A stretch of 28,509 bases of DNA from DASXAQ01 sp036406615 (GCA_036406615.1 DASXAQ010000024.1:1-28509); one strand, 5' to 3'. Shown: positions 8,707 through 15,603, counted from the first letter of the stretch. Notes: generated from the sequence alone by a model not told the origin. Numbers and translations: made by a program.

Positions 8707-9957
8707 TCAGGACCCCGCGCCGGGACCCGCCGGTCCGCCGTCCGGCCCCCCGGCGGCCTCCGGACCGGAGGGCTCCCCGCCGTGCCCTTGCCGCGGTCTG
8801 CCCATCCGTCGTCGCAACTCCTTCCACGACCACCGCGGGGGAGCCTCGTCGGGGACCTCGGGCGGCTGGACGGCGACCATGTCGCTCTCCAGGACCTCGT
8901 AGCGCCGGGTGTACGTCTGGATCGCCGCCTGGATGACGCCGGCCGCCGGCAACGCGAGGAAGGCGGCCACGATCCCGCCGATCGACCCACCGATGAACGC
9001 GGCCGCGAACGCGATCGCCGGGTGCAGCGACATCGTCTTGGCCGTCAGGCGAGGCGAGAGCCAGATGTTCTCCATCTGCTGGTAGAGGACGAACCACACG
9101 ATCAGCCAGACTGCGTCCAGCGGATCGGTCAGCAGCGCGATCAACACGGGCACGGCGCCGGCGATGTACGTCCCCACGGTCGGGATGAACGCGGCGACGA
9201 TCCCCACGAACGTCGCCAGCGCCGCGGCGAACGGGACCGACAGCAGCCGCAGGACGAGGTAGGTGAGGCTGCCGTTGACGATGGCGAGCAGCAGCCGCGA
9301 GTAGAAGTAGCCGCCGGTCTGCTGGATGGCCGTCTCCCAGATGAACGTGACCTCGTGCTGACGCGCCGGAGGCAGCCGGGAGCACAGCGCCCGCCGAAGG
9401 CGTGGCGCGTCGGTCACCAGATAGAAGGTGAAGAACGCGATCGTGCTCCACTTGAACAGCGCCGCGACGAACCCGCCGACGACGCCGAGCACGTTGTCCG
9501 CGAGCGAGGCCAGGTATTTCGCCACGTCGGCGCGGTAGCGAGCGAGCGCGGCCTGGAGGTCGGCCTCGGAGAAGTGGGTGCCGAGCCACTTGTTCAGCGT
9601 CTTGAGCGTTCCCGACAGCAGCTCCGGGAGCCGGGTCGCCAGGTCCTCCAGCTCGTGCAGGATCACGGGCACGATCAGCAGGAACACGGCCGTCAGGGCG
9701 CCCGCGACGCCGACGAACACGGCGCCGGTGGCCAGGCCGCGTCGCCAGCCGTGCCGGGCGAGCCAGTTCACGGCCGGCTCGATCGCGAAGGACAGGAACA
9801 GCGACAGCAGGATGATGTCGAAGAAGTCGCGGAGCTTCCCGGCGAGCGTCGCGAGCAGCAGCACCACGAGCGCGGCGAGCACCAGGGTGATCAGCAGGCG
9901 CCGGGCCGAGCGCTGCGTCAGCGGCTCGGTTCTGGTCCCGGTGCTCCCAGGGTCCAC
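8707..9957 (-). CDS. AI-2E family transporter (PF01594-type permease)
   Basis: A polytopic membrane protein of the AI-2E/PerM/YdiK family. The start is the GTG at 9957 because AGGAGG sits 6-7 bases upstream. The frame continues open for 182 more codons upstream, but that part is Arg-rich and non-hydrophobic. This gives 416 residues. The N-terminal pair of helices (about 20-85) contains FFDIILLSLFLSFAIEPAVNWL. A long amphipathic segment with the family-typical LARYRADVAKYL (about 135-160) precedes the C-terminal helices, which carry the conserved YQQMENIWLSPRLTAKTMSLHP. A Pro/Gly-rich polar tail of roughly 55 residues ends the protein. Members export diverse solutes; the autoinducer name does not imply quorum sensing. 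It is divergent from the two-component operon, so the palindromes at 10077-10154 may also control it. Confidence 0.9.
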   Translation of the reverse strand: MDPGSTGTRTEPLTQRSARRLLITLVLAALVVLLLATLAGKLRDFFDIILLSLFLSFAIEPAVNWLARHGWRRGLATGAVFVGVAGALTAVFLLIVPVILHELEDLATRLPELLSGTLKTLNKWLGTHFSEADLQAALARYRADVAKYLASLADNVLGVVGGFVAALFKWSTIAFFTFYLVTDAPRLRRALCSRLPPARQHEVTFIWETAIQQTGGYFYSRLLLAIVNGSLTYLVLRLLSVPFAAALATFVGIVAAFIPTVGTYIAGAVPVLIALLTDPLDAVWLIVWFVLYQQMENIWLSPRLTAKTMSLHPAIAFAAAFIGGSIGGIVAAFLALPAAGVIQAAIQTYTRRYEVLESDMVAVQPPEVPDEAPPRWSWKELRRRMGRPRQGHGGEPSGPEAAGGPDGGPAGPGAGS

Positions 9958-10076
9958 CGACGCGCCTCCTGTTCGTGCGTGAACGTTTGGGCCACCCCGG
10001 CGCGCGGCGTCGGGCGCCGGGCGGCGACACCATTCCACCATCCCCCAGCGCCCGTTCGGGGATGTTGGGCCGCTCT

Positions 10077-10107
10077 CCCGTACGGGCGCCAGGCCGGGTA
10101 CGGCCTG
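10077..10107. repeat. Two adjacent short palindromes in the divergent control region
   Basis: CCCGTACGGG at 10077-10086 is a perfect 10-base palindrome. CAGGCC/GGCCTG at 10090-10107 is a perfect 6-base inverted repeat with a 6-base centre. Both lie between the AI-2E permease and the histidine kinase. Their role is unknown. They may be protein sites or chance structure in GC-rich DNA. Confidence 0.4.
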
Positions 10108-10112
10108 CCCAC

Positions 10113-10130
10113 ATACGCCCACCGGCGTAT
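10113..10130. promoter_or_regulatory. Candidate NarL/LuxR-type operator 1
   Basis: ATACGCCCACCGGCGTAT is a perfect 7-4-7 inverted repeat, centred about 66 bases before the kinase start codon. A near copy lies at 13054-13071, just after the response regulator gene of the same cluster. Two-fold symmetry and length fit a dimeric NarL-family regulator. Binding by the regulator encoded at 12349 is inferred. Confidence 0.6.
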
Positions 10131-10154
10131 CCGGGAACGCTCCCGTTCCCGGAT
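10129..10154. promoter_or_regulatory. Strong inverted repeat upstream of the kinase gene
   Basis: ATCCGGGAACG (10129-10139) and CGTTCCCGGAT (10144-10154) are perfect 11-base arms around a 4-base loop. The repeat overlaps the expected -35 region of the kinase promoter. It could be an operator or a hairpin. Its position upstream of the likely transcription start favours an operator. Confidence 0.5.
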
Positions 10155-10175
10155 GCCGTAGCGCGAGGGCGGACC

Positions 10176-10181
10176 TAGGCT
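10176..10181 (+). promoter_or_regulatory. Candidate -10 box of the kinase operon
   Basis: TAGGCT ends 6 bases before the ATG at 10188, consistent with a leaderless transcript. TGCAGGG between box and start could also act as a weak ribosome binding site, so leaderless initiation is not certain. Confidence 0.4.
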
Positions 10182-10187
10182 GCAGGG

Positions 10188-11408
10188 ATGACCCCCACGA
10201 GCGACCCCCTCGCCTCCGCGCGCGCTCCCGGCGGGCTCGGGCCGCGGCCGGATGGCGAGACGGGCGGCCAGCGGCCCAACTGGATGCGCGACAGCGTCCT
10301 CGCAGTGGGGCTGGCCGTGTTCGTGTCGCTCGGCTCGTACTTCGCGTCCACGCACCAGCACGCGCATCGTCCGTTCGACGCCGGCGCGCTGGCACTGATC
10401 GTGGTCGCGACGGGCTCGCTCGCATGGCGGCACCGATACCCGGTGGTCGTGCTGTGGGTGACGTTCGCCGCCACGCTCGGGTACTTCCTGATCGGGTACG
10501 CAAGCGGGCCCATCTGGCTTGCGCTGATCGTCGCCTTCGTCACGACGATCCTGGCCGGCCACCGCCGCGCGGCCGTCATCGCGGTGGTGGCCGGTATCAC
10601 GACCTTCCCGTGGATCGATCACGTCGTGCGCCACCGCCCCGGACCGTCGGTGGCCGGGCTGGCGGCGCTCGTCGCGTGGCTGCTGGTGCTGCTCGGGGCC
10701 GCGGAGGCCGCCCGGATGCGGCGTGAGCGGGCGGCAGAAGCGCTGCGGATCCGCGAGCAGGAGGCGCTCGGGCGCGCGAGCGAAGAGCGCCTGCGCATCG
10801 CTCGCGAGCTGCACGACGCGCTCGGTCACCACCTGTCGTTGATCAACGTGCAGTCCGGCGTCGCGCTTCACCTGAACGACGAGCTGCCCGACCAGGTGCG
10901 CAGCTCGCTCGTCGCGATCAAGGACGCCAGCAAGGAGGCGCTCGGCGAGCTTCGCTGGGTGCTCGACATCCTGCGTCAGGAGGGCGAGCCGGCGCCCCGC
11001 TCGCCGGCGTCGACGCTGGCCCGCCTGGACGAGTTGGCCGCACAGGCTCGCGCCGCGGGGCTCCAGGTTCGAACCGAGACCGACGGCGACGTTCGGCCCC
11101 TGCCGTTCGGCGTCGATGTGGCGGCGTTTCGGATCGTGCAGGAGGCGCTCACGAACGTCGCCCGCCACGCGGGCCCGGCCAACGCGACCGTTCGCGTCTC
11201 GTACGGCCCGAGCGAGCTGGTGGTACAGGTCGACGACGACGGGCGCGGGGCGGGCGCGACCGTCGCGTCCACCCCCGATGGGAGCCACAAGGGCATCGTC
11301 GGGATGCGTGAGCGTGCCGCGGCGCTCGGCGGCGAGCTGGAAGCCGGACGGCGCCCGGATGGCGGCTTCCGCGTCCGGGCGAGACTGCCGGTGGAGGGCG
11401 CCGCGTGA
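10188..11408 (+). CDS. NarL-family sensor histidine kinase
   Basis: A membrane sensor kinase of 406 residues. The N-terminal region has about five hydrophobic helices (36-53, 65-79, 84-103, 108-122 and 126-173 in part) and no obvious extracellular domain, so it probably senses something in or at the membrane. A short coiled segment (about 175-200) leads to a HisKA_3 dimerisation domain with phosphoacceptor His209 in RIARELHDALGHHLS. The ATPase domain has the N-box EALTNVARHA (Asn323), G1 DDDGRG (349-354) and G2 GIVGMRERAAALGG (369-382). All catalytic features appear intact. Its stop overlaps the next gene's GTG in GTGA, indicating translational coupling. Partners are the two response regulators directly downstream. 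Confidence 0.95.
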   Translation: MTPTSDPLASARAPGGLGPRPDGETGGQRPNWMRDSVLAVGLAVFVSLGSYFASTHQHAHRPFDAGALALIVVATGSLAWRHRYPVVVLWVTFAATLGYFLIGYASGPIWLALIVAFVTTILAGHRRAAVIAVVAGITTFPWIDHVVRHRPGPSVAGLAALVAWLLVLLGAAEAARMRRERAAEALRIREQEALGRASEERLRIARELHDALGHHLSLINVQSGVALHLNDELPDQVRSSLVAIKDASKEALGELRWVLDILRQEGEPAPRSPASTLARLDELAAQARAAGLQVRTETDGDVRPLPFGVDVAAFRIVQEALTNVARHAGPANATVRVSYGPSELVVQVDDDGRGAGATVASTPDGSHKGIVGMRERAAALGGELEAGRRPDGGFRVRARLPVEGAA

Positions 11409-12352
11409 TCCGCGTCCTGCTCGCGGACGACCAGGCGCTCGTTCGCGCGGGGTTCCGTTCGCTGCTGGACGCCCAGGACGACATCGTGGTGGTCGGCGAG
11501 GCGGGCGACGGCGAGGCCGCCCTCGGCATGGCCGTCGACCTGTGTCCCGACGTGGTGCTGATGGACATCCGCATGCCCGGCGTCGACGGGTTGGAGGCGA
11601 CGCGACGGATCGTGCGCGACGGGTCGCTCGACCGTACCCGCATCGTGATCCTGACCACGTTCGACGAGGACGAATACGTGCTCGAGGCGCTGCGCGTCGG
11701 CGCGACCGGCTTCCTGGTGAAGGACACCGAACCCGAGGTGCTGCTGCAGGGCGTTCGCGCGGTGGCGCGCGGCGACGCGCTGCTGTCGCCGCGCGTGACG
11801 CGTCGCCTGATCGGAGCGCTTGCCGCCGGCGAGACGGCCCTGCCGCGGGGATCCGGCGCGAACCGGGTGCTCGCGACCGTGATGTTCAGCGACATCGTCT
11901 CCTCGACGGCGATGGCGGCCGGCATCGGCGACCGGCGGTGGCGCGACGTCCTGGACCGCCACGACGAGCTGGTCCGAACGGTCCTCGGGGCGCACGGCGG
12001 CCGCGAGGTGAAGACGACGGGAGACGGGTTTCTGGCGCTGTTCGACGCGCCGGCGCGGGCGATCCGGTGCGCCGTGGGGGTCCGCGAGGCGCTGCGCGAC
12101 CTGGACATCCAGGTTCGCGTCGGGCTGCATTCCGGCGAGGTCGAGCTGCGGGGCGGCGACGTCGGCGGGATCGCCGTGAACATCGGCGCGCGGGTCGCGG
12201 CCGAGGGATCGGCGGGCGACGTCGTGGTGTCGAGCACGGTGAAGGACCTGGTGGCCGGCTCCGACATCGAGTTCCGGGATCTCGGTGAGCACGAGCTGAG
12301 GGGCGTGCCCGACCGGTGGCGCCTGTACGCGGTCTCGGGGGCGGCCGCGTGA
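11405..12352 (+). CDS. Response regulator with class III adenylate cyclase output domain
   Basis: A 315-residue receiver-cyclase fusion. The receiver (1-125) has Asp9/Asp10-type acidic residues (LADDQ), phosphoacceptor Asp54 (LMDIRMP), the Thr84/Thr85 switch and Lys106. A linker including LLSPRVTRRL leads to a class III cyclase domain (about 155-310) where a NarL helix-turn-helix would normally be. The visible catalytic residues are complete: metal aspartates Asp163 (FSDIVSST) and Asp207 (TTGDGF), purine-selecting Lys203 and Asp252, and transition-state Asn259 and Arg263. Lys/Asp predicts ATP as substrate, hence cAMP (inference from the family). It begins at GTG in a GTGA overlap with the kinase and ends in a GTGA overlap with the next regulator. 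Its receiver is about 70% identical by eye to that neighbour, indicating tandem duplication and domain replacement. Confidence 0.92.
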   Translation: MIRVLLADDQALVRAGFRSLLDAQDDIVVVGEAGDGEAALGMAVDLCPDVVLMDIRMPGVDGLEATRRIVRDGSLDRTRIVILTTFDEDEYVLEALRVGATGFLVKDTEPEVLLQGVRAVARGDALLSPRVTRRLIGALAAGETALPRGSGANRVLATVMFSDIVSSTAMAAGIGDRRWRDVLDRHDELVRTVLGAHGGREVKTTGDGFLALFDAPARAIRCAVGVREALRDLDIQVRVGLHSGEVELRGGDVGGIAVNIGARVAAEGSAGDVVVSSTVKDLVAGSDIEFRDLGEHELRGVPDRWRLYAVSGAAA

Positions 12353-13029
12353 CGGACCGACCCTCGATCCGGGTGATCCTGGCCGACGACCAGGCGCTGG
12401 TTCGCGCCGGCTTCCGCGCATTGCTGGACGCGCAGGACGACATCGAGGTGGTCGGTGAGGCCGGCGACGGCGAGGCCGCCGTCTCCCTGGCCACGGAGCT
12501 GCAGCCCGACGTCGCGCTGCTCGACATCCGCATGCCGGCGGTGGACGGCCTGGAGGCGACCCGCCGCATCGTCTCCGACGAACGCCTGGGGAACGTGAAG
12601 GTCGTGATCCTGACGACGTTCGGGCTGGACGACTACGTGTTCGACGCGATCCGCTTGGGCGCCAGCGGTTTCCTGGTGAAGGACACGGAGCCGGACGAGC
12701 TGGTCCAGGCCGTCCGCGTCGTGGCCGGCGGCGAGGCGCTGCTGTCTCCGAGCGTCACGCGCCGCCTGATCGAGGAGTTCGCCACGCGCGCTAAACCACC
12801 CCACCCGTCGGCGCGGCTCGAGGAGCTGACGGAGCGCGAACGCGAGGTGGTCGCGCTGGTTGCCGAGGGCCTGTCGAACGAGGAGATCGGCCGGCGCCTG
12901 TACGTGAGCCCCGCGACCGCCAAGACGCACGTCAGCCGGGCGATGGGCAAGGCCGGGGCGCGGGACCGCGCGCAGCTCGTGGTCATCGCGTACGAGTCGG
13001 GCCTGGTCCGCCCCGGCTGGCTTCGCTGA
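12349..13029 (+). CDS. NarL/LuxR-family response regulator
   Basis: A 226-residue DNA-binding response regulator. It starts at the GTG at 12349, overlapping the cyclase gene's stop by 4 bases. Upstream in-frame codons belong to the preceding gene's other frame. The receiver (7-125) has LADDQ, phosphoacceptor Asp59 (LLDIRMP), ILTTF and Lys111 in VKDTEP. A short linker precedes a LuxR-type helix-turn-helix (about 160-222: LTEREREVVALVAEGLSNEEIGRRL, then SPATAKTHVSRAMGK). It is the obvious DNA-binding partner of the kinase at 10188. The palindromes at 10113 and 13054 are its best candidate targets, so autoregulation and control of the SHOCT gene are likely. Confidence 0.95.
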   Translation: MTDRPSIRVILADDQALVRAGFRALLDAQDDIEVVGEAGDGEAAVSLATELQPDVALLDIRMPAVDGLEATRRIVSDERLGNVKVVILTTFGLDDYVFDAIRLGASGFLVKDTEPDELVQAVRVVAGGEALLSPSVTRRLIEEFATRAKPPHPSARLEELTEREREVVALVAEGLSNEEIGRRLYVSPATAKTHVSRAMGKAGARDRAQLVVIAYESGLVRPGWLR

Positions 13030-13053
13030 GCCGAGCCGGACGGTCCCGCCCGC

Positions 13054-13071
13054 ATACGCCCACGGGCGTAG
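13054..13071. promoter_or_regulatory. Candidate NarL/LuxR-type operator 2
   Basis: ATACGCCCACGGGCGTAG contains a perfect 7-2-7 inverted repeat (TACGCCC at 13055-13061, GGGCGTA at 13064-13070). It differs at only two positions from the 18-base element at 10113-10130. It lies 25 bases after the regulator's stop and about 120 bases before the SHOCT gene, where a promoter would be expected. Confidence 0.6.
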
Positions 13072-13191
13072 GTGTCCACCCCGGCTCGTCCCGCCGCATC
13101 AGAACGAAATCCGCCCGGGGGCCGACGGCGCGCCGCCTCCGAGATCCCAGCATGGAAGGCGAGATCGACCATCGACGTGGAGGTGATGCAG

Positions 13192-13422
13192 ATGCTGGCC
13201 CTGTGGTGCGGGTACGGATGGGGCGCCGGGCCGTGGTTCCTGTTCTTCCCGCTGTTCTGGATCGCGATCCTGGTGGGCGTCGGCCTGCTGTTCCGGCGCG
13301 GCCGCGGCCACTGGCACTCGAACTCCGGTGCCGCGGTGCTCGCCGAGCGCTACGCGCGCGGCGAGATCACCGAGGAGGAGTACCGTCAGCGCCGGACCGT
13401 CCTGCGGGATGGCCCGCGATGA
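13192..13422 (+). CDS. Small membrane protein with C-terminal SHOCT domain
   Basis: A 76-residue protein. I chose the ATG at 13192 because GGAGG (13179-13183) is 8 bases upstream; an ATG at 13186 is too close to that site. One hydrophobic helix (about 13-35, WFLFFPLFWIAILVGVGLLF) is followed by basic residues. A SHOCT motif follows at about 48-74 (AAVLAERYARGEITEEEYRQRR), a short helical module often found at the end of small membrane proteins. SHOCT modules are thought to mediate oligomerisation or binding, with no catalytic role. It lies behind the second palindrome and ends in ATGA overlap with the next membrane gene. This suggests a two-gene membrane unit controlled by the upstream two-component system. 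Confidence 0.85.
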   Translation: MLALWCGYGWGAGPWFLFFPLFWIAILVGVGLLFRRGRGHWHSNSGAAVLAERYARGEITEEEYRQRRTVLRDGPR

Positions 13423-13907
13423 CCCGCCGGCGAGGTTCCCACCCGGCCGACCCAGGGCGCGCGGTCGCGCCCAGGGTCGGCCCCCTCATGGCGGTGGAGG
13501 CGGCGACCTTCGGCGTGGCGTCGTTCCTGCACTTCGACGGGAGCATCCCACTCGGGTTCCAGACGGTCGTCGGGGAGTCTGCGCCGCGCGCCGCGATCCC
13601 CGAGGCGATCATCGGCGCCGTGCTGGCCGCCGGCGCGATCGTCGCGTTCGCCGCGCCGGCACGCGCGAGGCCGTGGGCACTGGCGGCGACCTGGTTCGCG
13701 GTCGCCGGCACAACGCTCGGCTTGACGATCGTCGTGGCCGGCCGCGGCCCGCACTCGGTTCCCGACATCGCGTATCACGCGTCGATCCTGGCGGTGCTCG
13801 TCGCGGGGCTGATCGGGATGCTGGCCGGCATCGGATCGCGCCCGCCCGGCGACGGGGATCGGGTTCCGGCGTGGCCGGAGCCCCGCGAGCCCGCCCGCTC
13901 CGCCTAG
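13419..13907 (+). CDS. Four-helix membrane protein of unknown function
   Basis: A 162-residue protein starting at the ATG at 13419, overlapping the SHOCT gene's stop (ATGA). After a basic N-terminus (residues 1-20) it has four likely membrane helices: about 24-43, 60-80, 86-106 and 115-138. Loops contain HFDGSIPLGF and RGPHSVPDIAYHAS. The tail (140-162) is Pro/Arg-rich and polar. There are no enzyme motifs and I do not recognise a named family. The 4-base overlap with the SHOCT gene indicates co-translation and perhaps a shared complex, plausibly part of the response controlled by the kinase system upstream. Confidence 0.75.
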   Translation: MTRRRGSHPADPGRAVAPRVGPLMAVEAATFGVASFLHFDGSIPLGFQTVVGESAPRAAIPEAIIGAVLAAGAIVAFAAPARARPWALAATWFAVAGTTLGLTIVVAGRGPHSVPDIAYHASILAVLVAGLIGMLAGIGSRPPGDGDRVPAWPEPREPARSA

Positions 13908-13927
13908 AGCGCGGCCTTTCAGCACCG

Positions 13928-13955
13928 GATACGGCGTCGCGGCGATCGCCGTATC
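13928..13955. promoter_or_regulatory. Perfect 9-base inverted repeat before the SRPBCC gene
   Basis: GATACGGCG (13928-13936) and CGCCGTATC (13947-13955) are perfect arms around 10 bases. The repeat sits about 18-45 bases before the likely transcription start of the next gene, over the -35 region. It could be an operator with half-sites resembling ATACGCC, or a terminator for the upstream operon. Confidence 0.5.
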
Positions 13956-13960
13956 GGGCC

Positions 13961-13966
13961 TATCCT
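13961..13966 (+). promoter_or_regulatory. Candidate -10 box of the SRPBCC gene
   Basis: TATCCT ends 6 bases before the ATG at 13973. No ribosome binding site is present in the gap, so a leaderless transcript is likely. Confidence 0.45.
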
Positions 13967-13972
13967 TGAGCG

Positions 13973-14731
13973 ATGCCGCGCCAATTCGAGATCGCCATGG
14001 ACGTGGAGGCGGACGCCGAACCGCAGGACGTCTGGGAGGCCATCGCCACCGGGCCCGGCATGGACTCATGGTTCATGGGCCGCAACGAGGTCGAGCCGGG
14101 CGAGGGCGGCAAGGTCGAGTTCACGGTCGGCGACTTCACGCAGACCGCACGCGTGGTCACGTGGGAGCCGCCGACGCACTTCGTGAGCCGCAGCGACCCG
14201 GGGCCTGACGGCGCCTACCACCAGTTCGAGTACCGGGTCGACGCGAGCGGCGGGGGCCGCAGTGCCATCCGCTTCGAGCACCGCGGCATGCTCGGCGAGG
14301 ACTGGGAGGCCGAGTACGAAGCGATGCAGCAGGGCGACGCGATGTACCTGGACAAGCTCGTGCAGTACCTCAACCACTTCCGAGGGCGCTTCGCCATCCC
14401 CGTGGAGGCGTTCGGGCCGATCGTGCCGGACCGGGATGACGCGATGGCGGGCTTCCGCACCGCGCTCGGGCTCGACAAGGACGTCGCGGTCGGTGACCGG
14501 GTCCGGTTCGCCCCGGAGGGCATGCCGGCAGCCGACGGCGTCGTGGACTACGTGTCGCCGAACTTCCTCGGCGTGCGAACGCCGGACGGGCTGTACCGGT
14601 TCATCTACGCGTTCACCGGAAACGTGATCATCGGCCACCACCTGTTCGCTCCGGGTTCCGACCAGCGCACCGCCGAGCGCGACTGGGCCGCCTGGCTCGA
14701 CCGCGTGTTCGCCCAGCCGGCCGACGGGTAG
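13973..14731 (+). CDS. SRPBCC (AHSA1/START-like) protein with extra C-terminal domain
   Basis: A soluble 252-residue protein. Residues 1 to about 140 match the SRPBCC/AHSA1-like hydrophobic-pocket fold: early VEADAEPQDVWEAIATGPGMDSWF, then GGKVEF, TWEPPTHFV and a C-terminal helix with YLDKLVQYLNHF. AHSA1-like proteins bind small hydrophobic ligands or chaperones; the ligand here is unknown. Residues 145-252 form an additional module (AFGPIVPDRDDAMAG, VGDRVRFAPEGMPAADGVVDYVSPNFLGVRTPDGLYRF) that may be a second small domain. No catalytic residues stand out. The gene has its own leaderless-type promoter behind the inverted repeat at 13928. A cyclase-like gene follows after 41 bases, possibly in the same transcript. 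Confidence 0.82.
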   Translation: MPRQFEIAMDVEADAEPQDVWEAIATGPGMDSWFMGRNEVEPGEGGKVEFTVGDFTQTARVVTWEPPTHFVSRSDPGPDGAYHQFEYRVDASGGGRSAIRFEHRGMLGEDWEAEYEAMQQGDAMYLDKLVQYLNHFRGRFAIPVEAFGPIVPDRDDAMAGFRTALGLDKDVAVGDRVRFAPEGMPAADGVVDYVSPNFLGVRTPDGLYRFIYAFTGNVIIGHHLFAPGSDQRTAERDWAAWLDRVFAQPADG

Positions 14732-14772
14732 TCGCTCGCCGGCCAACGAGGCGCGGGCGACCCCCCACCGCC

Positions 14773-15576
14773 ATGCCGAACGAGGAAACGCCCCCGTCGG
14801 GCGACGATGACCGGGATCGCTCCAGCGAGCGCGCGCGCGCGGCGGGCCTGCTGGAGCCGCACGCGCCGCCGGATTGGGAGACGCGATTTCGAACGACGGA
14901 GCTGCTCGATGCCGTCATCGACGGGCAGCCGATCCAGGTGTTCGTGATGGCGGCGGACATCCGCGAGTCCACGACGCTCATGAAGGAGTCCGTCAAGCTC
15001 GAACGCTTCGCGCAGGTGATGGACAAGTTCGTGAGCTCGGTCCGGCAGGGGATCCGCCGGTCGGGCGGGTGGTTCGACAAGTTCACCGGCGACGGCTTTC
15101 TGGCCTACTGGATCGTGCAGGACGGTCCGCCCGACGAGTACGAGGAGCGGTTCGTGCAGGCGTCGGGCGACATGGCCCACACGGCCAACGCGCTGATCGA
15201 GCTGTTCCACCGCCGGGTGCTCGAGGACTTCCGCGAAAACACGCGAAACCTGTCGGGGGGCGTCGGCCTGTCGATGGGGCTCGATGCCGGCCCGGCGTAC
15301 CTGGTGAAGATCGCGGACGAGCTCACGGTGGTCGGCCCGCCCGTCGTCGGCGCCGTTCGCATGGTCACGGCAGCCGCGCCGAAGGAGGTCCTGGCCAACG
15401 TGTACCTGGGACGCCGGCTGGCCGAGGAGCAGGACGGCGTGTATCGGGCGCTGCGCGTGTCGGTCGCCCGCGAGTTCCGCCCGACCAAGGAGTACCCCAA
15501 AGGCCAGGAGATCTACGCGCTCACGTTCGCGACGTCCGACGGCGGCGAGCCGGCGAGCCCGTCGCCGCCCGGCTGA
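14773..15576 (+). CDS. Class III nucleotide cyclase-like protein, atypical active site
   Basis: A soluble 267-residue protein with a polar N-terminus (1-40) and a cyclase homology domain (about 53-225). Asp62 (MAADIREST) and Asp107 (FTGDGFLAYW) occupy the metal-binding positions, and Lys103 the purine-recognition position. In the segment TVVGPPVVGAVRMV, aligned by eye to the normal VNxAxR motif, Arg196 is retained. Valine 192 replaces the transition-state Asn, and Thr185 stands at the position of the second substrate-selecting residue. Thr there is known in class IIIb cyclases, but loss of Asn suggests weak, altered or regulatory activity. No receiver, HAMP or membrane segment is present. No clear ribosome binding site precedes the ATG. 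It lies 41 bases behind the SRPBCC gene. Confidence 0.8.
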   Translation: MPNEETPPSGDDDRDRSSERARAAGLLEPHAPPDWETRFRTTELLDAVIDGQPIQVFVMAADIRESTTLMKESVKLERFAQVMDKFVSSVRQGIRRSGGWFDKFTGDGFLAYWIVQDGPPDEYEERFVQASGDMAHTANALIELFHRRVLEDFRENTRNLSGGVGLSMGLDAGPAYLVKIADELTVVGPPVVGAVRMVTAAAPKEVLANVYLGRRLAEEQDGVYRALRVSVAREFRPTKEYPKGQEIYALTFATSDGGEPASPSPPG

Positions 15577-15603
15577 GGCGGCCGGGCCGGGACGGGGAAA
15601 AAA

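Noticed and set aside
8707..9957. Quorum-sensing exporter role for the AI-2E family protein
   Set aside because: The family name is historical. No LuxS or AI-2 uptake genes are present, and many members transport other solutes.
9958..10503. N-terminal extension of the AI-2E permease across the divergent promoter
   Set aside because: It would overlap the kinase gene and the palindromes. The GTG at 9957 has an AGGAGG site immediately upstream.
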